Shown here piece after piece: positions 50,017 to 62,480 of a DNA stretch of 64,000 nt (position 1 is the first letter of the stretch; each line of letters starts with the position of its first letter). The position numbers and the translations under genes were made by a program. The notes below the pieces were generated by a model. The model had not been told where the DNA came from and searched no databases. It saw only the letters and a program-made list of their open reading frames with translations. The stretch comes from Agelaius tricolor (Eukaryota; Chordata; Aves; Passeriformes; Icteridae), in contig JALJCS010000051.1 of assembly GCA_023055355.1 (NCBI GenBank), positions 2,294,001-2,358,000 on the forward strand, written 5' to 3'.

Positions 50017-53000
50017 AGCAGATCTCTGTCACCAAGTCCTGGGGAGACAACAGGTCTACCGCGTTTTCATCTGGACACCAGGTCTACCCCGGCTTCTCAG
50101 GGAGACCAGGTCTACCTCGCTCCAGCGGAACATCAGGTCGTCCTCGCCCTGGCGGGACAACAGGTCTTCCCCGACCCTGGCCAGGGACAACAGGTCTACC
50201 CTGGCTTCGCTGGGACATCAGGTCTACCCCAGCTCCGTCCGGAGACAACAGGTCTACCCCGGCCCTGGGCAGGACAACAGGTGTACCCTGGCTTCACTGG
50301 GACATCAGGTCTACCCGAGCTCCGGCCAGGGACAACAGGTCTACCCAGCTCTGTAGGGACATCAGGTCTACCCGAGCTCCAGCCAGGGACAACAGGTCTA
50401 CCCAGCTCTGTAGGGACATCCGGTCTACCCCAGCTCCAGCCAGGGACAACAGGTCTACCCAGCTCTGTAGGGACATCAGGTCTACCCCAGCTCCAGCCAG
50501 GGACAACAGGTCTACCCTGCTCTGTAGGGACAACTGGTCTACCTCAGCTCAATAGGGGCAACAGGTCTACCCTTGTTCCGTAGGGCTAGCAGATCTCTGT
50601 CACAAAGTCCTGGAAAGACAACAGGTCTACCCCGATTCCAGCGGGACACCAGGTCTACCCCGGATTCTCTGTGACACCAGGTCTAGCTCTCTCCCGTGGG
50701 ACATCAGGTCGTCCTCGCCCTGGCCGGACAACAGGTCTACCCCGGCCCTGGCCAGGACAACAGGTCGACCCTGGCTTCGCTGGGACATCAGGTCTACCCC
50801 AGCTGCGTCCAGGGACAAGAGGTCTACCCAGCTCTGTAGGGTCATCAGGTCTACCCCAGCTCCAGCCAGGGACAACATGTCTACCCTGCTCTGTAGGGAC
50901 ATCGGGTCTACCCGAGCTCCGGCCAGGGACAAAAGGTCTACCCTGCTCTGTAGGGACATCAGGTCTACCCCAGCTCCGTCCGGGGACAACAGGTCTACCC
51001 AGCTCTGTGGGGACATCAGGTCTACCCCAGCTCCGTCCGGGGACAACAGGTCTACCCTGCTCTGTAGGGACAACTGCTCTACCTCAACTCAATAGGGGCA
51101 ACAGGTCTACCCTTGTTCCGTAGGGCTAGCAGATCTCTGTCACAAAGTCCTGGGGAGACAACAGGTCTACCCCGATTCCAGCGGGACACCAGGTCTACCC
51201 CGGCTTCTCTGGGAGACCAGGTCTACCTCGCCCCAGCGGGACATCAGGTCGTCCCTGCCCTGGCGGGACAACAGGTCTACCCCGGCCCTGGCCAGGACAA
51301 CAGGTCTACCCAGGCTTCGCTGGGACATCAGGTCTACCCCAGCACTGTCCGGGGACAACAGGTCTACCCAGCTCTGTAGGGACATCAGGTCTACCCCAGC
51401 TCCGTCCGGGGACAACAGGTCTACCCTGCTCTGTAGGGACAACTGGTCTACCTCAGCTCAATAGGGGCAACAGGTCTACCCTTGTTCCGTAGGGCTAGCA
51501 GATCTCTGTCACAAAGTCCTGGGGAGACAACAGGTCTACCCCGATTCCAGCGGGACACCAGGTCTACCCCGGATTCTCTGTGACACCAGGTCTAGCTCTC
51601 TCCCGTGGGACATCAGGTCGTCCTCGCCCTGGCCGGACAACAGGTCTACCCCGGCCCTGGCCAGGACAACAGGTCTACCCTGGCTTCGCTGGGACATCAG
51701 GTCTACCCCAGCTCCGTCCAGAGATAACAGGTCTACCCAGCTCTGTAGGGACATCAGGTCTACCCCAGCTCCATCCGGGGACAACAGGTCTACCCAGCTC
51801 TGTAGAGACAACTGGTCTACCTCAGCTCAATAGGGGCAACAGGTCTACCCTTGTTCCGTAGGGCTAGCAGATCTCTGCCACAAAGTCCTGGGGAGACAAC
51901 AGGTCTACCGCGTTTTCATCTGGACAACAGGTCTACCCCGGCTTCTCAGGGAGACCAGGTCTACCTCGCTCCAGCGGAACATCAGGTCGTCCTCGCCCTG
52001 GCGGGACAACAGGTCTTCCCCGACCCTGGCCAGGGACAACAGGTCTACCCTGGCTTCGCTGGGACATCAGGTCTACCCCAGCTCCGTCCGGAGACAACAG
52101 GTCTACCCCGGCCCTGGGCAGGACAACAGGTCTACCCTGGCTTCACTGGGACATCAGGTCTACCCGAGCTCTGGCCAGGGACAACAGGTCTACCCAGCTC
52201 TGTAGGGACATCAGGTCTACCCGAGCTCCGTCCGGGGACAACAAGTCTACCCAGCTCTGTAGGGACATCTGGTCTACCCCAGCTCCGGCCAGGGACAACA
52301 GGTCTACCCAGCTCTGTAGGGACATCAGGTCTACCCCAGCTCCAGCCAGGGACAACAGGTCTACCCTGCTCTGTAGGGACAACTGGTCTACCTCAGCTCA
52401 ATAGGGGCAACAGGTCTACCCTTGTTCCGTAGGGCTAGCAGATCTCTGTCACAAAGTCCTGGAAAGACAACAGGTCTACCCCGATTCCAGCGGGACACCA
52501 GGTCTACCCCGGATTCTCTGTGACACCAGGTCTAGCTCTCTCCCGTGGGACATCAGGTCGTCCCTGCCCTGGCGGGACAACAGGTCTACCCCGGCCCTGG
52601 CCAGGACAACAGGTCTACCCAGGCTTCGCTGGGACATCAGGTCTACCCCAGCTCCGTCCAGAGACAACAGGTCTACCCAGCTCTGTAGGGACATCAGGTC
52701 TACCCCAGCTCCGTCCGGGGACAACAGGTCTACCCAGCTCTGTAGGGACAACTGGTCTACCTCAGCTCAATAGGGGCAACAGGTCTACCCTTGTTCCGTA
52801 GGGCTAGCAGATCTCTGCCACAAAGTCCTGGGGAGACAACAGGTCTACCGCGTTTTCATCTGGACAACAGGTCTACCCCGGCTTCTCAGGGAGACCAGGT
52901 CTACCTCGCTCCAGCGGAACATCAGGTCGTCCTCGCCCTGGTGGGACAACAGGTCTTCCCCGACCCTGGCCAGGGACAACAGGTCTACCCTGGCTTCGCT

Positions 53001-53376
53001 GGGACATCAGGTCTACCCCAGCTCCGTCCGGAGACAACAGGTCTACCCCGGCCCTGGGCAGGACAACAGGTCTACCCTGGCTTCACTGGGACATCAGGTC
53101 TACCCGAGCTCCGGCCAGGGACAACAGGTCTACCCAGCTCTGTAGGGACATCAGGTCTACCCGAGCTCCGTCCGGGGTCAACAAGTCTACCCAGCTCTGT
53201 AGGGACATCTGGTCTACCCCAGCTCCGGCCAGGGACAACAGGTCTACCCAGCTCTGTAGGGACATCAGGTCTACCCCAGCTCCAGCCAGGGACAACAGGT
53301 CTACCCTGCTCTGTAGGGACAACTGGTCTACCTCAGCTCAATAGGGGCAACAGGTCTACCCTTGTTCCATAGGGCT
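50017..53376. repeat. P-type segment with a 940-bp local tandem duplication
   Basis: Blocks 571, 540, 369, 369, 571, 369, 571; anchors 50017, 50588, 51128, 51497, 51866, 52437, 52806. The first five follow the order seen at 5547-7966 (offset 44,470). Then 369+571 (51497-52436) is repeated at 52437-53376, offset 940. The second copy's 369-bp block has a cgtccctgccctggcggg segment (52559-52576) normally found in another head class, so it was altered after or during duplication. Confidence 0.83.
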
Positions 53377-55651
53377 AGCAGATCTCTGTCACAAAGTCCT
53401 GGGGAGACAACAGGTCTACCCCGATTCCAGCGGGACACCAGGTCTACCCCGGATTCTCTGTGACACCAGGTCTAGCTCTCTCCCGTGGGACATCAGGTCG
53501 TCCTCGCCCTGGCCGGACAACAGGTCTACCCCGGCCCTGGCCAGGACAACAGGTCTACCCAGGCTTCGCTGGGACATCAGGTCTACCCCAGCTGCGTCCA
53601 GGGACAAGAGGTCTACCCAGCTCTGTAGGGACATCAGGTCTACCCCAGGTCCAGCCAGGGACAACATGTCTACCCTGCTCTGTAGGGACATCGGGTCTAC
53701 CCGAGCTCCGGCCAGGGACAAAAGGCCTACCCTGCTCTGTAGGGACATCAGGTCTACCCCAGCTCCGTCCGGGGACAACAGGTCTACCCAGCTCTGTAGG
53801 GACATCAGGTCTACCCCAGCTCCGTCCGGGGAAAACAGGTCTACCCTGCTCTGTAGGGACAACTGGTCTACCTCAACTCAATAGGGGCAACAGGTCTACC
53901 CTTGTTCCGTAGAGCTAGCAGATCTCTGTCACAAAGTCCTGGGGAGACAACAGGTCTACCCCGATTCCAGCGGGACACCAGGTCTACCCCGGATTCTCTG
54001 TGACAGCAGGTCTAACTCGCTCCCGTGGGACATCAGGTCGTCCTCGCCCTGGCCGGACAACAGGTCTACCCCGGCCCTGGCCAGGACAACAGGTCTACCC
54101 AGGCTTCGCTGGGACATCAGGTCTACCCCAGCTCCGTCCAGAGACAACAGGTCTACCCAGCTCTGTAGGGACATCAGGTCTACCCCACCTCCATCCGGGG
54201 ACAACAGGTCTACCCAGCTCTGTAGGGACATCAGGTCTACCTCAGCTCAATAGGGGCAACAGGTCTACCCTTGTTCCGTAGGCCAAGCAGATCTCTGTCA
54301 CCAAGTCCTGGGGAGACAAAAGGTCTACCGCGTTTTCAGCTAGACACCAGGTCTACCCCGGCTTCTCAGGGAGACCAGGTCTACCTCGCTCCAGCGGAAC
54401 ATCAGGTCGTCCTCGCCCTGGCGGGACAAAAGGTCTTCCCCGACCCTGGCCAGGGACAACAGGTCTACACTGGCTTCGCTGGGACATCAGGTCTACCCCA
54501 CCTCCATCCGGAGACAACAGGTCTACCCCGGCCCTGGGCAGGACAACAGGTCTACCCACGCTTCACTGGGACATCAGGTCTACCCGAGCTCTGGCCAGGG
54601 ACAACAGGTCTACCCTGCTCTGTAGGGACATCAGGTCTTCCCCAGCTCCGTCCGGGGACAACAGGTCTACCCAGCTCTGTAGGGACATCAGGTCTACCCC
54701 AGCTCCGTCCGGGGACAACAGGTCTACCCAGCTCTGTAGGGACAACTGGTCTACCTCAACTCAATAGGGGCAACAGGTCTACCCTTGTTCCGTAGGGCTA
54801 GCAGATCTCTGTCACAAAGTCCTGGGGAAACAACAGGTCTACCCCGATTCCAGCGGGACACCAGGTCTACCCCGGCTTCTCTGGGAGACCAGGTCTACCT
54901 CGCCCCAGCGGGACATCAGGTCGTCCCTGCCCTGGCGGGACAACAGGTCTACCCCGGCCCTGGCCAGGACAACAGGTCTACCCAGGCTTCGCTGGGACAT
55001 CAGGTCTACCCCAGCACTGTCCGGGGACAACAGGTCTACCCAGCTCTGTAGGGACATCAGGTCTACCCGAGCTCCGTCTGGGGACAACAAGTCTACCCTG
55101 CTCTGTAGGGACATCAGGTCTACCTCAGCTCCATCCAGGGACAACAGGTCTACCCAGCTCTGTAGGGACATCAGGTCTACCCCAGCTCCAGCTAGGGACA
55201 ACAGGTCTACCCAGCTCTGTAGGGACATCAGGTCTACCTCAGCTCAATAGGGGCAACAGGTCTACCCTTGTTCCGTAGGGCTAGCAGATCTCTGCCACAA
55301 AGTCCTGGGGAGACAACAGGTCTACCCCGATTCCAGCGGGACACCAGGTCTACCCCGGCTTCTCTAGGAGACCAGGTCTACCTCGCCCCAGCGGGACATC
55401 AGGTCGTCCCTGCCCTGGCGGGACAACAGGTCTACCCCGGCCCTGGCCAGGACAACAGGTCTACCCAGGCTTCGCTGGGACATCAGGTCTACCCCAGCAC
55501 TGTCCGGGGACAACAGGTCTACCCAGCTCTGTAGGGACATCAGGTCTACCCCAGCTCCGTCCGGGGACAACAGGTCTACCCTGCTCTGTAGGGACAACTG
55601 GTCTACCTCAGCTCAATAGGGGCAACAGGTCTACCCTTGTTCCGTAGGGCT
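53377..55651. repeat. P-type leading module, right arm (copy of 85-2359)
   Basis: Anchors 53377, 53917, 54286, 54800 and 55283 are each 53,292 bp after the left-arm partners, with identical block lengths. The match begins no later than 53293, the partner of base 1. Rare changes are shared (A at 53369, gtagA at 53913, ccaagcag at 54286). One difference is in the tail before the second block: the left arm reads gtagatctag (617-626), the right arm gtagagctag (53909-53918). Confidence 0.88.
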
Positions 55652-58600
55652 AGCAGATCTCTGTCACAAAGTCCTGGAAAGACAACAGGTCTACCCCGAT
55701 TCCAGCGGGACACCAGGTCTACCCCGGATTCTCTGTGACACCAGGTCTAGCTCTCTCCCGTGGGACATCAGGTCGTCCTCGCCGTGGCCGGACAACAGGT
55801 CTACCCCGGCCCTGGCCAGGACAACAGGTCTACCCTGGCTTCGCTGGGACATCAGGTCTACCCCAGCTCCGTCCAGAGACAACAGGTCTACCCAGCTCTG
55901 TAGGGACATCAGGTCTACCCCAGCTCCATCCGGGGACAACAGGTCTACCCAGCTCTTTAGGGACAACTGGTCTACCTCAGCTCAATAGGGGCAACAGGTC
56001 TACCCTTGTTCCGTAGGGCTAGCAGATCTCTGCCACAAAGTCCTGGGGAGACAACAGGTCTACCGCGTTTTCATCTGGACAACAGGTCTACCCCGGCTTC
56101 TCAGGGAGACCAGGTCTACCTCGCTCCAGCGGAACATCAGGTCGTCCTCGCCCTGGCGGGACAACAGGTCTTCCCCGACCCTGGCCAGGGACAACAGGTC
56201 TACCCTGGCTTCGCTGGGACATCAGGTCTACCCCAGCTCCGTCCGGAGACAACAGGTCTACCCCGGCCCTGGGCAGGACAACAGGTCTACCCTGGCTTCA
56301 CTGGGACATCAGGTCTACCCGAGCTCCGGCCAGGGACAACAGGTCTACCCAGCTCTGTAGGGACATCAGGTCTACCCGAGCTCCGTCCGGGGACAACAAG
56401 TCTACCCAGCTCTGTAGGGACATCTGGTCTACCCCAGCTCCGGCCAGGGACAACAGGTCTACCCAGCTCTGTAGGGACATCAGGTCTACCCCAGCTCCAG
56501 CCAGGGACAACAGGTCTACCCTGCTCTGTAGGGACAACTGGTCTACCTCAGCTCAATAGGGGCAACAGGTCTACCCTTGTTCCGTAGGGCTAGCAGATCT
56601 CTGTCACAAAGTCCTGGGGAGACAACAGGTCTACCCCGATTCCAGCGGGACACCAGGTCTACCCCGGATTCTCTGTGACACCAGGTCTAGCTCTCTCCCG
56701 TGGGACATCAGGTCGTCCTCGCCCTGGCCGGACAACAGGTCTACCGCGGCCCTGGCCAGGACAACAGGTCGACCCTGGCTTCGCTGGGACATCAGGTCTA
56801 CCCCCGCTGCGTCCAGGGACAAGAGGTCTACCCAGCTCTGTAAGGACATCAGGTCTACCCCAGCTCCAGCCAGGGACAACATGTCTACCCTGCTCTGTAG
56901 GGACATCGGGTCTACCCGAGCTCCGGCCAGGGACAAAAGGTCTACCCTGCTCTGTAGGGACATCAGGTCTACCCCAGCTCCGTCCGGGGACAACAGGTCT
57001 ACCCAGCTCTGTGGGGACATCAGGTCTACCCCAGCTCCGTCCGGGGACAACAGGTCTACCCTGCTCTGTAGGGACAACTGGTCTACCTCAACTCAATAGG
57101 GGCAACAGGTCTACCCTTGTTCCGTAGGGCTAGCAGATCTCTGTCACAAAGTCCTGGAAAGACAACAGGTCTACCCCGAATCCAGCGGGACACCAGGTCT
57201 ACCCCGGATTCTCTGTGACAGCAGGTCTAACTCGCTCCCGTGGGACATCAGGTCGTCCTCGCCCTGGCCGGACAACAGGTCTACCCCGGCCCTGGCCAGG
57301 ACAACAGGTCTTCCCAGGCTTCGCTGGGACATCAGGTCTACCCAAGCTCCGTCCAGAGACAACAGGTCTACCCAGCTCTGTAGGGACATCAGGTCTACCC
57401 CACCTCCATCCGGGGACAACAGGTCTACCCAGCTCTGTAGGGACATCAGGTCTACCTCAGCTCAATAGGGGCATCAGGTCTACCCTTGTTCCGTAGGGCT
57501 AGCAGATCTCTGTCACCAAGTCCTGGGGAGACAACAGGTCTACCGCGTTTTCAGCTAGACACCAGGTCTACCCCGGCTTCTCAGGGAGACCAGGTCTACC
57601 TCGCTCCAGCGGAACATCAGGTCGTCCTCGCCCTGGCGGGACAACAGGTCTTCCCCGACCCTGGCCAGGGACAACATGTCTACCCTGGCTTCGCTGGGAC
57701 ATCAGGTCTACCCCAGCACTGTCCGGGGACAACAGGTCTACCCAGCTCTGTAGGGACATCAGGTCTACCCCAGCTCCAGCCAGGGACAACAGGTCTACCC
57801 TGCTCTGTAGGGACAACTGGTCTACCTCAGCTCAATAGGGGCAACAGGTCTACCCTTGTTCCGTAGGGCTAGCAGATCTCTGTCACAAAGTCCTGGGGAG
57901 ACAACAGGTCTACCCCGATTCCAGCGGGACACCAGGTCTACCCCGGATTCTCTGTGACACCAGGTCTAGCTCTCTCCCGTGGGACATCAGGTCGTCCTCG
58001 CCCTGGCCGGACAACAGGTCTACCGCGGCCCTGGCCAGGACAACAGGTCGACCCTGGCTTCGCTGGGACATCAGGTCTACCCCCGCTGCGTCCAGGGACA
58101 AGAGGTCTACCCAGCTCTGTAAGGACATCAGGTCTACCCCAGCTCCAGCCAGGGACAACATGTCTACCCTGCTCTGTAGGGACATCGGGTCTACCCGAGC
58201 TCCGGCCAGGGACTAAAGGTCTACCCTGCTCTGTAGGGACATCAGGTCTACCCCAGCTCCGTCCGGGGACAACAGGTCTACCCAGCTCTGTGGGGACATC
58301 AGGTCTACCCCAGCTCCGTCCGGGGACAACAGGTCTACCCTGCTCTGTAGGGACAACTGGTCTACCTCAACTCAATAGGGGCAACAGGTCTACCCTTGTT
58401 CCGTAGGGCTAGCAGATCTCTGTCACAAAGTCCTGGAAAGACAACAGGTCTACCCCGAATCCAGCGGGACACCAGGTCTACCCCGGATTCTCTGTGACAG
58501 CAGGTCTAACTCGCTCCCGTGGGACATCAGGTCGTCCTCGCCCTGGCCGGACAACAGGTCTACCCCGGCCCTGGCCAGGACAACAGGTCTACCCAGGCTT

Positions 58601-61000
58601 CGCTGGGACATCAGGTCTACCCAAGCTCCGTCCAGAGACAACAGGTCTACCCAGCTCTGTAGGGACATCAGGTCTACCCCACCTCCATCCGGGGACAACA
58701 GGTCTACCCAGCTCTGTAGGGACATCAGGTCTACCTCAGCTCAATAGGGGCAACAGGTCTACCCTTGTTCCGTAGGGCTAGCAGATCTCTGTCACCAAGT
58801 CCTGGGGAGACAACAGGTCTACCGCGTTTTCAGCTAGACACCAGGTCTACCCCGGCTTCTCAGGGAGACCAGGTCTACCTCGCTCCAGCGGAACATCAGG
58901 TCGTCCTCGCCCTGGCGGGACAACAGGTCTTCCCCGACCCTGGCCAGGGACAACATGTCTACCCTGGCTTCGCTGGGACATCAGGTCTACCCCAGCACTG
59001 TCCGGGGACAACAGGTCTACCCAGCTCTGTAGGGACATCAGGTCTACCCCAGCTCCAGCCAGGGACAACAGGTCTACCCTGCTCTGTAGGGACAACTGGT
59101 CTACCTCAGCTCAATAGGGGCAACAGGTCTACCCTTGTTCCGTAGGGCTAGCAGATCTCTGTCACAAAGTCCTGGAAAGACAACAGGTCTACCCCGATTC
59201 CAGCGGGACACCAGGTCTACCCCGGATTCTCTGTGACACCAGGTCTAGCTCTCTCCCGTGGGACATCAGGTCGTCCTCGCCCTGGCCGGACAACAGGTCT
59301 ACCCCGGCCCTGGCCAGGACAATAGGTCTACCCTGGCTTTGCTGGGACATCAGGTCTACCCCAGCTCCGTCCGGAGACAACAGGTCTACCCCGGCCCTGG
59401 GCAGGACAACAGGTCTACCCCAGCTCCGTCCGGGGACAACAGGTCTACCCAGCTCTGTAGGGACAACTGGTCTACCTCAGCTCAATAGGGGCAACAGGTC
59501 TACCCTTGTTCCGTAGGGCAAGCAGATCTCTGTCACCAAGTCCTGGGGAGACAACAGGTCTACCGCGTTTTCAGCTAGACACCAGGTCTACCCCGGCTTC
59601 TCTGGGAGACCAGGTCTACCTCGCTCCAGCGGAACATCAGGTCGTCCTCGCCCTGGCGGGACAACAGGTCTTCCCCGACCCTGGCCAGGGACAACAGGTC
59701 TACCCTGGCTTCGCTGGGACATCAGGTCTACCCCAGCTCCGTCCGGAGACAACAGGTCTACCCCGGCCCTGGGCAGGACAACAGGTCTACCCAGGCTTCG
59801 CTGGGACATCAGGTCTACCCCAGCTCCGTCCAGAGACAACAGGTCTACCCAGCTCTGTAGGGACATCAGGTCTACCCGAGCTCCGTCCGGGGACAACAAG
59901 TCTACCCTGCTCTGTAGGGACATCTGGTCTACCCCAGCTCCAGCCAGGGACAACAGGTCTACCCAGCTCTGTAGGGACATCAGGTCTACCCCAGCTCCGG
60001 CCAGGGACAACAGGTCTACCCTGCTCTGTAGGGACAACTGGTCTACCTCAGCTCAATAGGGGCAACAGGTCTACCCTTGTTCCGTAGGGCTAGCAGATCT
60101 CTGTCACAAAGTCCTGGAAAGACAACAGGTCTACCCCGATTCCAGCGGGACACCAGGTCTACCCCGGATTCTCTGTGACACCAGGTCTAGCTCTCTCCCG
60201 TGGGACATCAGGTCGTCCTCGCCCTGGCCGGACAACAGGTCTACCCCGGCCCTGGCCAGGACAACAGGTCGACCCAGGCTTCGCTGGGACATCAGGTCTA
60301 CCCCAGCTGCGTCCAGGGACAAGAGGTCTACCCAGCTCTGTAGGGACATCAGGTCTACCCCAGCTCCAGCCAGGGACAACATGTCTACCCTGCTCTGTAG
60401 GGACATCGGGTCTACCCGAGTTCCGGCCAGGGACAAAAGGTCTACCCTGCTCTGTAGGGACATCAGGTGTACCCCAGCTCCGTCCGGGGACAACAGGTCT
60501 ACCCAGCTCTGTAGGGAAATCAGGTCTACCCCAGCTCCGTCCGGGGACAACAGGTCTACCCTGCTCTGTAGGGACAACTGGTCTACCTCAACTCAATAGG
60601 GGCAACAGGTCTACCCTTGTTCCGTAGGGCTAGCAGATCTCTGTCACAAAGTCCTGGGGAGACAACAGGTCTACCCCGATTCCAGCGGGACACCAGGTCT
60701 ACCCCGCCTTCTCAGGGAGACCAGGTCTACCTCGCCCCAGCGGGACATCAGGTCGTCCCTGCCCTGGCGGGACAACAGGTCTACCCCGGCCCTGGCCAGG
60801 ACAACAGGTCTACCCAGGCTTCGCTGGGACATCAGGTCTACCCCAGCACTGTCCGGGGACAACAGGTCTACCCAGCTCTGTAGGGACATCAGGTCTACCC
60901 CAGCTCCAGCCAGGGACAACAGGTCTACCCTGCTCTGTAGGGACAACTGGTCTACCTCAGCTCAATAGGGGCAACAGGTCTACCCTTGTTCCGTAGGGCT
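55652..61000. repeat. P super-unit Q1 in the right arm (5,349 bp, un-deleted form)
   Basis: Twelve blocks: 369, 571, 540, 369, 370, 540, 369, 370, 371, 571, 540, 369. Anchors 55652, 56021, 56592, 57132, 57501, 57871, 58411, 58780, 59150, 59521, 60092, 60632. It matches P1 with offset 53,292 to 58681 and 53,974 from 59344, so it holds 682 bp that P1 and P2 lack. The run 540-369-370 occurs twice in tandem (56592-57870 and 57871-59149, 1,279 bp each). Confidence 0.9.
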
Positions 61001-62480
61001 AGCAGATCTCTGTCACAAAGTCCTGGAAAGACAACAGGTCTACCCCGATTCCAGCGGGACACCAGGTCTACCCCGGATTCTCTGTGACACCAGGTCTAGC
61101 TCTCTCCCGTGGGACATCAGGTCGTCCTCGCCCTGGCCGGACAACAGGTCTACCCCGGCCCTGGCCAGGACAACAGGTCTACCCTGGCTTCGCTGGGACA
61201 TCAGGTCTACCCCAGCTCCGTCCAGAGACAACAGGTCTACCCAGCTCTGTAGGGACATCAGGTCTACCCCAGCTCCGTCCGGGGACAACAGGTCTACCCA
61301 GCTCTGTAGGGACAACTGGTCTACCTCAGCTCAATAGGGGCAACAGGTCTACCCTTGTTCCGTAGGGCTAGCAGATCTCTGCCACAAAGTCCTGGGGAGA
61401 CAACAGGTCTACCGCGTTTTCATCTGGACAACAGGTCTACCCCGGCTTCTCAGGGAGGCCAGGTCTACCTCGCTCCAGCGGAACATCAGGTCGTCCTCGC
61501 CCTGGCGGGACAACAGGGCTTCCCCGACCCTGGCCAGGGACAACAGGTCTACCCTGGCTTCGCTGGGACATCAGGTCTACCCCAGCTCCGTCCGGAGACA
61601 ACAGGTCTACCCCGGCCCTGGGCAGGACAACAGGTGTACCCTGGCTTCACTGGGACATCAGGTCTACCCGAGCTCCGGCCAGGGACAACAGGTCTACCCA
61701 GCTCTGTAGGGACATCAGGTCTACCCGAGCTCCGTCCGGGGACAACAAGTCTACCCAGCTCTGTAGGGACATCTGGTCTACCCCAGCTCCGGCCAGGGAC
61801 AACAGGTCTACCCAGCTCTGTAGGGACATCAGGTCTACCCCAGCTCCAGCCAGGGACAACAGGTCTACCCTGCTCTGTAGGGACAACTGGTCTACCTCAG
61901 CTCAATAGGGGCAACAGGTCTACCCTTGTTCCGTAGGGCTAGCAGATCTCTGTCACAAAGTCCTGGGAACACAACAGGTCTACCCCGATTCCAGCGGGAC
62001 ACCAGGTCTACCCCGGATTCTCTGTGACACCAGGTCTAGCTCTCTCCCGTGGGACATCAGGTCGTCCTCGCCCTGGCCGGACAACAGGTCTACCCCGGCC
62101 CTGGCCAGGACAACAGGTCGACCCTGGCTTCGCTGGGACATCAGGTCTACCCCAGCTGCGTCCAGGGACAAGAGGTCTACCCAGCTCTGTAGGGACATCA
62201 GGTCTACCCCAGCTCCAGCCAGGGACAACATGTCTACCCTGCTCTGTAGGGACATCGGGTCTACCCGAGCTCCGGCCAGGGACAAATGGTCTACCCTGCT
62301 CTGTAGGGATATCAGGTCTACCCCAGCTCCGTCCGGGGACAACAGGTCTACCCAGCTCTGTGGGGACATCAGGTCTACCCCAGCTCCGTCCGGGGACAAC
62401 AGGTCTACCCTGCTCTGTAGGGACAACTGGTCTACCTCAACTCAATAGGGGCAACAGGTCTACCCTTGTTCCGTAGGGCT
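61001..62480. repeat. Partial next P super-unit in the right arm (369, 571, 540)
   Basis: Anchors 61001, 61370 and 61941 match 11694, 12063 and 12634 at offset 49,307, with the same private changes (gggaggccagg, acagggcttcc, gggaacacaac). The 49,307 offset equals 53,974 minus 4,667, as expected if the arms differ by one super-unit. Confidence 0.86.
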
